From NCBI GenBank assembly GCA_963823075.1, contig CAWGKE010000001.1, forward strand, positions 1 to 64,000: a stretch of DNA of 64,000 bases, in the 5' to 3' direction. The stretch's first letter is position 1. Every line of letters starts with the position of its first letter. The position numbers and the translations under genes were made by a program. Below the pieces are notes generated by a model. It was not told the DNA's origin. It worked only from the letters and a program-made list of their open reading frames with translations, and searched no databases. Positions 1 to 8,359 of the stretch are shown here, piece after piece. The DNA comes from UBA4732 sp963823075. Lineage in GTDB: Bacteria; Planctomycetota; Planctomycetia; Gemmatales; Gemmataceae.

Positions 1-194
1 GGAGGCCAAGGCCGTGAACTTCTGCGGCCCCCGAAACGCCTCGTCGAGCTGCGCGGGTGCGAGAAAATGGGGCTATTCAGGGCCGCCGTCGCCCCCTGAT
101 GCGACAGCAACCCTCAATGGACCCGTTTTCCTCCCCGTTTTTGGCCCGAGGAGAATAGATCGAACGCCGGGTTTTCCCCAGTATTCACCGCCGG

Positions 195-2123
195 TCACTC
201 GGCCATCCCCTGGGAGAGCAGTCGCCGCAACGTGGCCAGCGACTGTGTCACGATCTTTCCCTGCTCCTCAATGCTTTGGATCACCTCCTCGGGCGTGCGC
301 TCGTCCATCTTCATGATGGCGTTGGGGTTCACGGCCTTGAGATCGAACACCGCGGCGTCGATGGCGTCCGCCTTTGCCTGGAGGTCCCGTGCGGCCTTCT
401 CCTGCTCCCGAATGCCGGCTTCCAGCGTCTCAATCTTACCGTGGTCCCGGCCGTCGGCCTTCATCGCCTTGAGCTTTTCCTTCAGCGACACCACCTCGGC
501 CTTGGCCCGCTCGACTTCCGGCTGGTGCGGCTTCATGTCCTCGCGGGCCTGTCGCCTCCGGGCGGCGAAGTCCACGGTCCACGAGTACCGGCTTTCGCCG
601 GCCTTCGTGCCGCGCTTCGTCAGCAGGCGGGCGTAGCTGGGAAAGGGCTGGCCGGCGTTCGCCTCATCCTCCCGCCAGGCATCGGTGAGCGAGGCGGGCA
701 GGTCCGCGTCGTCCAGTGCGTCGCCGTTCTTGCCGAAGCCGAAGTGGGCCAGCGTCATCGGCGACTTCTTGCCGACCTTCACGTGCGTCAAGTCGTAGTA
801 CCAGATCTTGCTGGTCTTTTTTCCCTTGGTGAAGAACAGCAGGTTCGTCTTGACCGCCGCGCCGGCGCCGACGAAGACGCCGCCCGGCAGGCTGGCGATG
901 GCCCACAGGTCGCACTCGTCCACCAGCTTGCGCTTCGTCTCGACAAAGGCCGCCTCGTCCTTGCGAAACAGGAAGCCGTCGTCGAGGACGATGGCGCAGC
1001 GGCCGTCGGCGGCCAGCTCGCCCAGGATGTGCTGCACGAAGAGCACCTGCGTGCTGCTCGTGGCGTAGGCGTAGTTCTTCTGCGCGTCCTTGCCTTCCTT
1101 GCCGCCGAAGGGCGGGTTGGTCAGGATCACGTCGAACGTCTTGGGGGCCTTGTCGAACAGCGCGCCGTAGCTGGGGCGCCGGGTCAGCGTGTTGCCGTGC
1201 CACAAGTTCGGCTGGTCGATGCCGTGCAGCACGAGGTTGGCCAGCGCGATGGGGAAAACCAGGTTCTCCTTTTCGCGGCCGAAGAAGCTGTCGTGCTTGA
1301 GCCGGTCAATGTCGGTGCTGGCGGGGGCGCTGCCGAGGTTGCGGGCGATGTGCTCGTAGGCCACGGCGAGGAAGCCGCCCGTCCCGCAGCAGGGGTCGTA
1401 GACCGTCTCGCCCAGCTTCGGCCCGACCGTGTGGACCATCGCCCGGATCACCTCCCGCGGCGTGAAGAATTGGCCGCCATCGGAGTTCTTCTCGCCCATC
1501 TTCAGGAGCAGGTCCTCGTACACCTGGGAGAGCGTGAAGAAGTGCGTATCGTCCACGTGGTCGATGCTGATCTCATCGACCTTGTCGAGGATGTCGCGGA
1601 GGTTGGTCTCGCTATCGACGCGCACACGCTCCACGGCGGTCATGATCCGGCCGATGACGCGCTGCTTGCGGCTGACGGTCGGGTTGGGCAGCTTGGTCCT
1701 GGGATCGATGTCGAGCGCGTGCAGGTGCGGCAACAGCTCGGTGTTGATGAAGTCGAAGAGCTTGCCGTCCCCTTTCGAGAAGAGTTCCTGCCGCTTCCAG
1801 CCGTAGGGCTTGCCCTCGTCGGTTCGTGTGTGCGTCAGGTCGTCCTTGTACGGGGCGGCCCAGTCTTGCCAGCGGTACGGGCTGCGCAGGGCCGGCGTGA
1901 ACGATTCGCCGACGGCTTCGGCGGCCTCGCGGTCGCGCTTCTCCTGCGCATCGAGGATGCGCAGGAAGAGAATCCACGTCAGCTCCGGCACGTACTGCAA
2001 GGCGCTGGCGCAGTTCGACCGCCGCAGGATGTCGCAGATCGACTTGACGAATGTCGAGAGGGAGCGCGTGCCGGCAATGGGCCGAGGCGATTTCTGTTTC
2101 CATTCCTTCTTGATCTTGCCCAT
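195..2123 (-). CDS. hsdM: Type I restriction-modification system N6-adenine methyltransferase subunit HsdM
   Basis: This is the modification subunit of a type I R-M complex. It would transfer methyl groups from SAM to adenine N6 at a site chosen by HsdS. The 642-residue protein has the N-terminal helical HsdM_N region (about residues 15-170). The SAM-binding motif I DPCCGTGGF lies near residue 242 and the catalytic motif IV NPPFGG near residue 333. A charged coiled coil near residues 540-600 is typical of the part that contacts HsdS. The length is slightly above the usual 500-600. It is the last gene of a minus-strand locus hsdR-hsdS-RAYT-hsdM, separated from hsdS by a RAYT gene and REP-like repeats. 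All visible motifs are intact, so methylation could persist although hsdR is broken. Confidence 0.95.
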   Translation of the reverse strand: MGKIKKEWKQKSPRPIAGTRSLSTFVKSICDILRRSNCASALQYVPELTWILFLRILDAQEKRDREAAEAVGESFTPALRSPYRWQDWAAPYKDDLTHTRTDEGKPYGWKRQELFSKGDGKLFDFINTELLPHLHALDIDPRTKLPNPTVSRKQRVIGRIMTAVERVRVDSETNLRDILDKVDEISIDHVDDTHFFTLSQVYEDLLLKMGEKNSDGGQFFTPREVIRAMVHTVGPKLGETVYDPCCGTGGFLAVAYEHIARNLGSAPASTDIDRLKHDSFFGREKENLVFPIALANLVLHGIDQPNLWHGNTLTRRPSYGALFDKAPKTFDVILTNPPFGGKEGKDAQKNYAYATSSTQVLFVQHILGELAADGRCAIVLDDGFLFRKDEAAFVETKRKLVDECDLWAIASLPGGVFVGAGAAVKTNLLFFTKGKKTSKIWYYDLTHVKVGKKSPMTLAHFGFGKNGDALDDADLPASLTDAWREDEANAGQPFPSYARLLTKRGTKAGESRYSWTVDFAARRRQAREDMKPHQPEVERAKAEVVSLKEKLKAMKADGRDHGKIETLEAGIREQEKAARDLQAKADAIDAAVFDLKAVNPNAIMKMDERTPEEVIQSIEEQGKIVTQSLATLRRLLSQGMAE

Positions 2124-2143
2124 AAGTATTCCATCCCGCCACG

Positions 2144-2234
2144 CACCAACCCGACGCGTCAGCGAGGGTCTGACCGCATCCGCTCGCTGACGCGTCGGGT
2201 TGGTGCGTGGCCCTCGCTGACGCGTCGGGTTGGT
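2144..2234. repeat. REP-like repeat cluster A (three copies, hsdM side of RAYT)
   Basis: Three copies of a roughly 25-bp unit with the core ACCCGACGCGTCAGCGAGG occur at 2144-2168 (forward), 2182-2205 (inverted) and 2211-2234 (inverted). The first two form a convergent pair like a BIME. Each copy contains the 8-bp palindrome GACGCGTC. The third copy abuts the stop codon of the RAYT gene. The same unit recurs at 2735-2940 on the other side of RAYT. Confidence 0.9.
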
Positions 2235-2707
2235 CAGTACCTGTCGATGTCCTGTCCCTCGCGGACGTAGACGATCGCGCCGTGCAAGTCATCGTCGCTG
2301 TTCAGATAGCGGATGCTGCCCCGCTCCGCCCACCAGTTCTCGCGATTTCGGTCAAACTTATTCTTCAGCGCTCGGGTGGACCATGCCTTGAGGTCGATGC
2401 GGACCTTCCTGGGGTTGGCAACATCTGCCGTGACCACGACGTGGGCGTGGTTGGTGCGACAGTTCACCGCGTGAAGCGTCCAGCCACGATGGGCGCAGGT
2501 CTCGGCAATTTGCGCTTCGACCGCCCGACGCTGCTCGCCCGTCAGAATGCACGCGTCCTCCGTCATGCGGGCCTTCGCTTCCAGCTCGCGGATCGGATCG
2601 GGGAGTCGCCAGCCGACCCGATACTCGACCCAACCGCGCGCGTCCCCTGGAAGCCAGGTGCCGTAGGTCACCCAGGTGAGGAAGTAACCGATGGGGTCTC
2701 CGTGCAT
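2234..2707 (-). CDS. REP-associated tyrosine transposase (RAYT, Y1_Tnp/IS200-like)
   Basis: This is a 157-residue single-domain HUH nuclease of the RAYT type, which cuts and joins single-stranded REP palindromes. The sequence shows the opening ITWVTYGTWLPGD-like block (FLTWVTYGTWLPGDARGW), the HUH metal motif within TNHAHVVV, and a C-terminal YVREGQD segment that carries the candidate nucleophilic tyrosine. The start at 2707 has GGAG about six bases upstream. The gene is flanked on both sides by REP-like repeats, three copies downstream and five upstream, the arrangement expected of RAYTs. It sits between hsdS and hsdM on the same strand and probably landed there as a passenger. Length and motifs look intact, so it may be active. 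Confidence 0.85.
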   Translation of the reverse strand: MHGDPIGYFLTWVTYGTWLPGDARGWVEYRVGWRLPDPIRELEAKARMTEDACILTGEQRRAVEAQIAETCAHRGWTLHAVNCRTNHAHVVVTADVANPRKVRIDLKAWSTRALKNKFDRNRENWWAERGSIRYLNSDDDLHGAIVYVREGQDIDRY

Positions 2708-2734
2708 GGGATTCTCCGTTTGCTCGTCCTCTTC

Positions 2735-2940
2735 GCCGACGCGTCGGGTTGCTGCGGGCCAATCCTCGCTGACGCGTCGGGTTGATGCACACCTGGTTTT
2801 GCCATTTCGGTACGTCTCGCCGCCTGCACCAACCCGACGCGTCAGCGAGGGACCATCCCGCCGTGCATGGTCCGCCGCACCAACCCGACGCGTCAGCGAG
2901 GGGTGACGGTCCTCCCTCGCTCACGCGTCGGGTTGGTGCA
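2735..2940. repeat. REP-like repeat cluster B (five copies, hsdS side of RAYT)
   Basis: Five copies of the cluster A unit lie at 2735-2756 (diverged), 2764-2788, 2825-2851, 2877-2902 and 2914-2940, in mixed orientation. The last has CTCACGCGTC in place of CTGACGCGTC. The copies at 2877-2902 and 2914-2940 are read through by hsdS and supply its C-terminal residues (TNPTRERG) and its stop codon. The repeat therefore became coding sequence here. Confidence 0.9.
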
Positions 2941-3519
2941 GAACACCTGGGCCAGGAGCTTCTGCGGCATGAGTTCAAGTTCCTCAAGTTGAATCTCAGC
3001 GGCTCTGATTGCCCTTTGAACCTCGTCCAACTGGCCGGTGAGCTGCGCGGCTACCCGGCGCTGCTCGGTGAGCGGAACCCAAGGAATGCACTTGGCCATC
3101 ACCTGTCGATCCGTCACAGCCGGATAAAGCGCACCTTGAACGAGTTCCACAAGCGAATCGACAAACTGACGCGATCGGACGAAGGTGAAAAGGTATCCGG
3201 GGTCCAACTCAGGCCCGCATCGCAGAACGCAGAAGCCTGTGCTGCAAATCTCGCCATCGAGCTCCCGCGGGACCAAAGCAACCGCGTTAAGATTCGGTCG
3301 CACGGTAGAAACCAAGACATCTCTTGCTCGAACGACTTGCCGCGCACGAACCGATGCCTTTGCAGTTTCCACAACCTGAGGAGCTTCGATTTGTTTTGTT
3401 CGAGCGTCTATCGATCCGATATCAACATATCGGAAAGTGCCGCCGGGTTTCGCAGCGGGATCGCGTTGCTCGATGCGCGGGTCGCAGAGTTCAGACAAAG
3501 GACGCAGGGTTGCATTCAT
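2893..3519 (-). CDS. hsdS: Type I restriction-modification specificity subunit HsdS, half-size (single target-recognition domain)
   Basis: HsdS chooses the DNA site for the type I complex. This protein has about 208 residues, half the usual 400-450. I see only one target-recognition domain followed by one helical conserved region (residues about 165-190, with repeated Q/E/L and MPQKLLAQVF). Half-size HsdS proteins are known to work as homodimers that recognise palindromic bipartite sites, so this need not be defective. The start at 3519 overlaps the hsdR stop as ATGA (3516-3519), which indicates translational coupling; the longer open frame upstream is only the hsdR overlap. The last roughly 15 residues are encoded by REP-like repeats, so the natural C-terminus was probably altered by repeat insertion. 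Confidence 0.88.
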   Translation of the reverse strand: MNATLRPLSELCDPRIEQRDPAAKPGGTFRYVDIGSIDARTKQIEAPQVVETAKASVRARQVVRARDVLVSTVRPNLNAVALVPRELDGEICSTGFCVLRCGPELDPGYLFTFVRSRQFVDSLVELVQGALYPAVTDRQVMAKCIPWVPLTEQRRVAAQLTGQLDEVQRAIRAAEIQLEELELMPQKLLAQVFCTNPTRERGRTVTPR

Positions 3520-4270
3520 GCCGCAAACAACCTCCCCTTCGCGTCCTTCATCACGGCAGACGGCGTCCCCAGCGTTTGCAGCGCTTCGTGGCCGCCGGCG
3601 ACCTTGATTTCCGGCACCTCCCACAGCGCCGGCGTTTCCAGCGCCTCGGTGCCGCCGACCTCGAATTGATGGCCGAGCCCTCGCAGCACGGCGGCGGCCT
3701 TCGGGTCCATCGCCTCGAACCACGCCCGGTTGTCGGCCAGGTAAACGCCCTTGCGCTCGGGACGCTTCAGGGCGCGGGCGCGGTAGCCGTGGTGGGCGAA
3801 CAGGTCGTAGATGTCGTAGTCCGTCATCTGCTCGACCTCGCGGAGCATGTCGGGACTGTAGTTGTCGCCGAGCAGGTGGTCAATGAGCTTCTTGCGTTTC
3901 TGGGCCTCGATCCACAGTTGGCGGAAGTCGTCGAGGTTGTGCGCCTCGCGCAGGACGCGCTGGATCATCTCGCGGCGGTAGTCCTCGACGGGGATGGGCA
4001 CGTCGCGGCCGTCGCGGCAGCCGAGGATGAACCGGCCCTGCGGGGTGATGAACGTCCGCCCCGGAATCTCCGGCACGGTCGGCGCCCCGCCGCCGCCGTC
4101 GTCGCCATCATCGTCGCCGCCGCCCCCCCGCGGCCGCGGCGGCTTGGTGATGAAGTCGGTCCCGAAGAGGTCGGTGACCCCGGTGTAGTCGTACAACCAG
4201 AACTTGTACTTATGCGTCTCTTCGTGGATGCGCGTGCCGCGGCCGACCATCTGGTAGAACTTGATGGCGG
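3516..4270 (-). pseudogene. hsdR: hsdR 3' part (C-terminal fragment of type I restriction endonuclease subunit)
   Basis: This is the C-terminal part of HsdR, cut from the rest by the IS66 element at 4271-5736. It begins with native residues AIKFYQMVGRGTRI, which carry helicase motif VI, then a Gly/Asp-rich linker and the helical C-terminal region that docks HsdR to the methyltransferase. It has no start codon of its own. Removing the IS and one copy of the 8-bp duplication joins this segment in frame to the part at 5737-7371, giving about 793 residues, a normal HsdR length. Its stop overlaps the hsdS start (ATGA). Confidence 0.9.
4263..4270. repeat. IS66 target-site duplication, left copy (GATGGCGG)
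   Basis: The 8-bp sequence GATGGCGG flanks the left end of the IS66 element and is repeated exactly at 5737-5744. Eight base pairs is the duplication length known for the IS66 family. Confidence 0.93.
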
Positions 4271-5736
4271 GTAACCGTCCAGCGGAATTCGCAAAGCAGC
4301 GCAGCTGCGCCGAGAGCCGACTGCTAAAATCGTGGCATGGACGCTTCCGTGTGCCCGGGATGCTGCGAACGCGATAGGCGCATCGCCGAGTTGGAACGCC
4401 GCGTCGCCGAGTTGGAAGCCCGACTCGGCACCAACAGTTCCAACTCCTCGCTGCCGCCGTCCGCCAATCCCCCCGGCGCACCCAAGCCGGTCCAGAAAAA
4501 GAAGTCCAAACGTCCAGCCGGCGGACAACTGGGCCATCCCCCGCAGCTGCGGCGGTTGCTTCCCGCCGAGCGGGTCAACCATTTCAAGCACTTGGTCCCC
4601 AAGCGGTGTGAGCGCTGTGCCGCGGCCCTGCCCGCCCAGCCCTCGCCGGGCGATCCCGAGCCCACCCGCTTCCAAACCATCGAACTGCCCCCGGTCATAG
4701 CCGAGGTCACCGAGTACCAGGGCCACGCCCGCACCTGCCCCTGCTGCGGCCACCGGACGCATGCGGTCATCCCGGCGGCGGTTCGCGCCCACAGTGTCGG
4801 GCCGCGGCTGACCGGCACGCTGTCCTACTTCTCCGGCTGTCACGGCCTGAGCAAGCGCGGCGTCGAGGAGATCGCCGACGCGGTCTTCGACGCCCCGATC
4901 GCCTTGGGCACGGTCTGCAACCTCGAGCAAGAAGTCGGCGCCGCCCTGGAGACGGCCCACCAGGAGGCGGTGGCGGCGGTGCGCCAGGCGGCGGTCAAGA
5001 ACGCCGACGAGACCAGTTGGAAACTCGCGGGGGCGTTGTGCTGGCTGTGGGCGGCGGCCACCACCCGGGTGGTGGCCTTCGTGATCCACGCCCGCCGAAG
5101 CGCGGCGGGCCTGACGGCGATCCTGGGCCTGGAGATCCTGGGGATCCTGTGCAGCGACCGCTGGGGCCCGTACAACCGGGTGCCGCCCCAGCGGCGGCAG
5201 ATCTGCTGGGCGCACCTGAAACGGGATTTCCAGAAGATCATCGACCGGGGCGGCCCCGAAGAGTGGGTCGGACGGGAGGGGCGGCGACTGGTCAGGAAGG
5301 TCTTCGCCGCGTGGCACGGGTTCCGGGACGGACAGGTCACGCGGGCACAACTGGAAGCGCGGCTGGCCCCGGTGATGCGACGGATGAACCGGGTGCTGCT
5401 GGAAGGCGCGATCCTCGGCGCCGACCCAACGGTGGTGCGGTTCTGCGAGAACGTGCTGGCGTTGGAGCCTGCGCTGTGGACGTTCGTGACGACGGAGGGA
5501 GTGGAGCCGACGAACAACCACGTGGAACGACTGCTGCGTCGGGCGGTGCTGTGGCGCAGGCGGAGTTTCGGCTGCTGGAGTGGGAACGGCTGTCGCTTCG
5601 TCGAGCGGATTCTGACCGTGGTGCAAACCCGGCGGTTGCAGGCGAAGAATGTCCTGGATTACCTGCATGAGCCTGTCCTCGCCCATCGCACCGGCCAACC
5701 CTGCCCCTCACTGCTCTCGTAGCGTTGAACGATTAC
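4271..5736 (+). mobile_element. IS66-family insertion sequence (tnpC-only type), 1466 bp, inserted in hsdR
   Basis: The left end is GTAACCGTCCAGCG and the reverse complement of the right end is GTAATCGTTCAACG. These are imperfect terminal inverted repeats (11 of 14 match) that begin with the GTAA typical of IS66. Exact 8-bp duplications GATGGCGG (4263-4270 and 5737-5744) border it. It carries a single intact transposase and no tnpA/tnpB. The precise ends and intact duplication suggest recent insertion. Confidence 0.95.
4337..5722 (+). CDS. tnpC: IS66-family transposase (TnpC type)
   Basis: This 461-residue DDE transposase drives movement of the surrounding IS66 element. In order it has an N-terminal leucine-rich coiled coil (residues about 10-35) and a basic proline/lysine stretch. 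A zinc-binding block with CERC and CPCCG cysteine pairs follows. The catalytic core has D in NADETSW, D in CSDRWGPYN and E in TNNHVERLLRRAV. The start ATG at 4337 is 66 bases inside the left inverted repeat. It is intact, in contrast to the second, frameshifted IS66 transposase near 24-25 kb, and the two are clearly different elements. Confidence 0.95.
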   Translation: MDASVCPGCCERDRRIAELERRVAELEARLGTNSSNSSLPPSANPPGAPKPVQKKKSKRPAGGQLGHPPQLRRLLPAERVNHFKHLVPKRCERCAAALPAQPSPGDPEPTRFQTIELPPVIAEVTEYQGHARTCPCCGHRTHAVIPAAVRAHSVGPRLTGTLSYFSGCHGLSKRGVEEIADAVFDAPIALGTVCNLEQEVGAALETAHQEAVAAVRQAAVKNADETSWKLAGALCWLWAAATTRVVAFVIHARRSAAGLTAILGLEILGILCSDRWGPYNRVPPQRRQICWAHLKRDFQKIIDRGGPEEWVGREGRRLVRKVFAAWHGFRDGQVTRAQLEARLAPVMRRMNRVLLEGAILGADPTVVRFCENVLALEPALWTFVTTEGVEPTNNHVERLLRRAVLWRRRSFGCWSGNGCRFVERILTVVQTRRLQAKNVLDYLHEPVLAHRTGQPCPSLLS

Positions 5737-5744
5737 GATGGCGG
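5737..5744. repeat. IS66 target-site duplication, right copy (GATGGCGG)
   Basis: This is an exact repeat of 4263-4270. Read on the minus strand it supplies the last intact HsdR codons (Ala-Ile) before the IS sequence begins. Confidence 0.93.
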
Positions 5745-7371
5745 ATTTCAGGTAGCGGAAGAAGACGACCGCGTTGAGCCGTTCGATGTCCACTCCCGCC
5801 TCCAGCAGATCCACCGTGCAGGCGATGAACGCCCGCTCGCCGGAGCCGCGCATCGGCTCGATCATGTCCGCGCCGTTGTTGGCGCCGCCCATGCACTTGA
5901 AGGCGTAATGGTCTTTCGGTTCGCGGCGGTTGGCGTGGCACCAGCGGATGTAGAGGTTGTTCATCTGCATGGCGACGCGGTCGGCGTGAAGCTCGCGGGT
6001 GCAGAAGATGATGACTTTCTGCTCCGGCCCGCCGTTCCGGCAGAGCAGGTTGAACAGGTCCTCGCACATGGCCGGGGTGCGCATGTCGATGAACAGTTCG
6101 TCGTCGAAGTCTTTGCCGGTGTACTCGTCCCGGGTCAGGTCCGCCTCCGTGATGGGCTGGCCGGTCTTGATGTTGGCCGGCTTGGCGGCGAGCACTTCCG
6201 CTTTCGTGAATACGCGGGCGTCGATGGCGGCCTTGCGCTTGATGATCTCGCAGGCGGCGAGGTAGCCGTCTTCCTGGGCCTGGATGAGCGTGTATTCGTA
6301 CACCGGCTCGCCGAAATAGCGGAGGTTGTTCGCGGTGATCTCGGCGTCCTCCTCCGTCCGCCCCGGCGATTCCCGCAGCTGGCGCGGCGTCGCGGTGAGG
6401 CCGATGTGGATGGCCGAGGGGTTGCGCCGGAGGACTTCCGACCACCGGCCCCAGGCGGAGCGGTGGCACTCGTCGATGATGATGACGCTTAAGGCGTCGT
6501 TGGGATAGTGCTCGGTGAGGAAGCTGGCGAACTCGGCCGCGTCGTCATCCAGGCCCAGCGTCTGGTAGGTCGCGACGTGGACGCGGGCGTTCTTGGCGGC
6601 GTTCTGCTCCTTCTCGGTCTTCACGATGCGGGCGTTGTCGCCAAACACGGCCTTGAGCTTGGTGTAGGCCTGCTCGCGCAGCTCGTCCCGGTCGCACAGG
6701 AACAGCGCGGGCTTGGGAAGCCGCTCCGCCTCGCCGAGCCGCCAGAGAAGGTTGGCGGCGATGACGGTCTTGCCCGAGCCGGTGGCCAGGGACAGCAGGA
6801 CGCGGGCCGCTGCCCCCTCGGCCTCGCTCGTGAGGATCTTTTCAAAGGCCCCCCGGATCGCGGCGTCCTGAAAGTAGTGCGACTGGAACGCCGGGCTGTC
6901 CGCCTGGAAGAGCAGTCCGGCCGGCGGTTCGTCGAGCTTGATGCCGGTGTGGCGGTGGTAGCACGCGGTGAGGCGCCGATGCTCGGGGAAGTCCCCGAAG
7001 GGGAATGGCCCCGTGTACTCCTGCGTGAACTTGTTGAACTTGGCATAGCGGCAGCCGTTCGTCGAGAAGATGTATTTGGCGTCGAAGCGTTTGCACTCGG
7101 CGTAGTCCTTCGCCTGCTGCATGCCTTTGAGCGGGTCGTCATCCTCCTTCTTGGCTTCGAGAATGGCGACGGGAAGGGGCTTTTTGCCGTTCGGGACTTC
7201 GATGCAGAGAAGGTAGTCCGTTCTGCCTGGTCCGGGACGGCGCCGCCCCTTCCACCCGGTCGGTTCAGTGGGCGCCGGCGTCTCCAGCCGGATGTAGGGC
7301 ATGCGGTAGCCCTTGTCCCGTAGCACCGGGTCGATCAGCTCGTAACGGGTCTCAGCTTCGTTCTTGGGCAT
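5737..7371 (-). pseudogene. hsdR: hsdR 5' part (nuclease and helicase domains of type I restriction endonuclease, truncated by IS66)
   Basis: This is the N-terminal 545 residues of HsdR. It starts with the HSDR_N PD-(D/E)xK nuclease fold, whose catalytic motif includes RTDYLL and ILEAKKE near residue 70. The SF2 helicase domain follows, with Walker A ATGSGKT near residue 195 and DECHRS near residue 297. The frame then enters the IS, adds about 26 foreign residues and stops at 5659. Motif VI and the docking domain are lost, so restriction and translocation should be abolished. I chose MPKNEAETRY at 7371 as the start because the upstream extension of the frame (to 7728) is low-complexity arginine-rich sequence with no family similarity. 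Confidence 0.92.
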
Positions 7372-7742
7372 GATCACCTCGCCCATCTCGCCCGGGGCTT
7401 CTTGGCGGGGACCTGGCGGACGCCGACTCTGGTCGCGCCTTCGCCGCGTGCTGTGATAATACAGCACTCTTCGACCGAAAGCACGGCGGCCGCCGCGGAG
7501 GCGTCGGGGACGTTCACGGTTACCCTTGCACCAGCGGCGATACCAACCCTGAATTTCCCCGATCCCCCAGTCAGGGAACACGCGGCGTGGGCCTTGGTCG
7601 CGCGCCGTCCGCGAGAAATTGCCTGGCGGCGCCGGAGACGGCGAGGGCCGGCGTTTCCGGCCCGGCGAGTTGAGGCGACGGCGCGGAGGGTTCCCCGCGG
7701 CCCGCCGCTCATATCCTACCCGGAGCAACGGGGAGGGGAACG
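7372..7742. other. Divergent intergenic region between hsdR and the flavodoxin gene
   Basis: This 371-bp gap must hold the promoters for the minus-strand R-M locus and the plus-strand gene at 7743. A short A/T-rich patch near 7454-7466 (GTGATAATACAGC) is a possible -10 region. I see no gene, palindrome or RNA in it. Confidence 0.4.
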
Positions 7743-8300
7743 ATGGGCAAGGTGCTGGTGCTGTACGACTCGGCCAGCGGCAACACGGCGAAGATGGCCG
7801 ATCTGGTCGCCGAGGGGGCCGCGGGCATTCGAGGCATCGAGGTCCGGCTGCGCCAGGTCGAGGAAGCGACGCCGGACGACGTGCTGTGGTGCGACGGGCT
7901 GGCGCTGGGCAGCCCGACCAACATGGGCCTGCTGTCCTGGAAGATGAAGCGATTCTGGGACGGGCCGATGGCCCCGCACTGGATGAAGGTGGACGGCAAG
8001 ATCGCCTGCGCTTTCTCGTCCTCGGGCGGCTGGGGCGGGGGCACGGAGCTGGCCTGCCAGTCGCTGCTCACCGTGCTGATGAACTTCGGCTTCCTGGTGT
8101 TCGGCGTGACCGACTATGCCAGCAAGCTGATGACGGCCCACTACGGCGCGATCACCGCCCGCGAGCCGCGCGAGGAGGGCACGCAGGCGGCCTGTCGGTT
8201 GCTGGGCAAGCGGCTGGCCGAGTGGGTCGCTGTCTTCTGCGACGGCCGCAGGGACCAGCACCCCCTCGACAAGTCGGACGTGCGTTTGCCGCCCGGTTGA
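7743..8300 (+). CDS. Flavodoxin / WrbA-like NAD(P)H:quinone oxidoreductase family protein
   Basis: This 185-residue protein has the flavodoxin fold. The phosphate-binding loop that holds FMN is seen near the N-terminus as YDSASGNTAKMADLV (residues 8-22). The flavin-contact segments GSPTNMG (about residue 58) and SSSGGWGGGTEL (about residue 90) are as in WrbA-like proteins. It would reduce quinones or carry electrons in the cytoplasm; the exact substrate is not visible. GGGGAGGGG lies just upstream of the ATG as a strong ribosome binding site. It may be co-transcribed with galT, 213 bases downstream, but a REP-like hairpin separates them. Confidence 0.85.
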   Translation: MGKVLVLYDSASGNTAKMADLVAEGAAGIRGIEVRLRQVEEATPDDVLWCDGLALGSPTNMGLLSWKMKRFWDGPMAPHWMKVDGKIACAFSSSGGWGGGTELACQSLLTVLMNFGFLVFGVTDYASKLMTAHYGAITAREPREEGTQAACRLLGKRLAEWVAVFCDGRRDQHPLDKSDVRLPPG

Positions 8301-8359
8301 TTGGCCGCACGCATCAGCAGGCCGGGGAGGGACAGCGGGTGAGCTTCACCTTGCCCGCG

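Noticed and set aside
14..316. A 100-codon frame at the left edge of the window
   Set aside because: No similarity, low-complexity, and overlaps the end of hsdM in antisense. The first 194 bases have no supported gene.
276..2270. A 664-codon plus-strand open frame opposite hsdM
   Set aside because: Shadow frame of hsdM with no recognisable domain; the minus-strand frame has all methyltransferase motifs.
2144..2940. CRISPR array
   Set aside because: The repeats are in mixed orientation, differ in spacing and flank a RAYT gene; there are no regular spacers or cas genes.
4271..5736. A programmed, reversible switch of hsdR by site-specific inversion
   Set aside because: The ends and duplication are exactly those of an IS66 insertion; no recombinase or invertible repeats are present.
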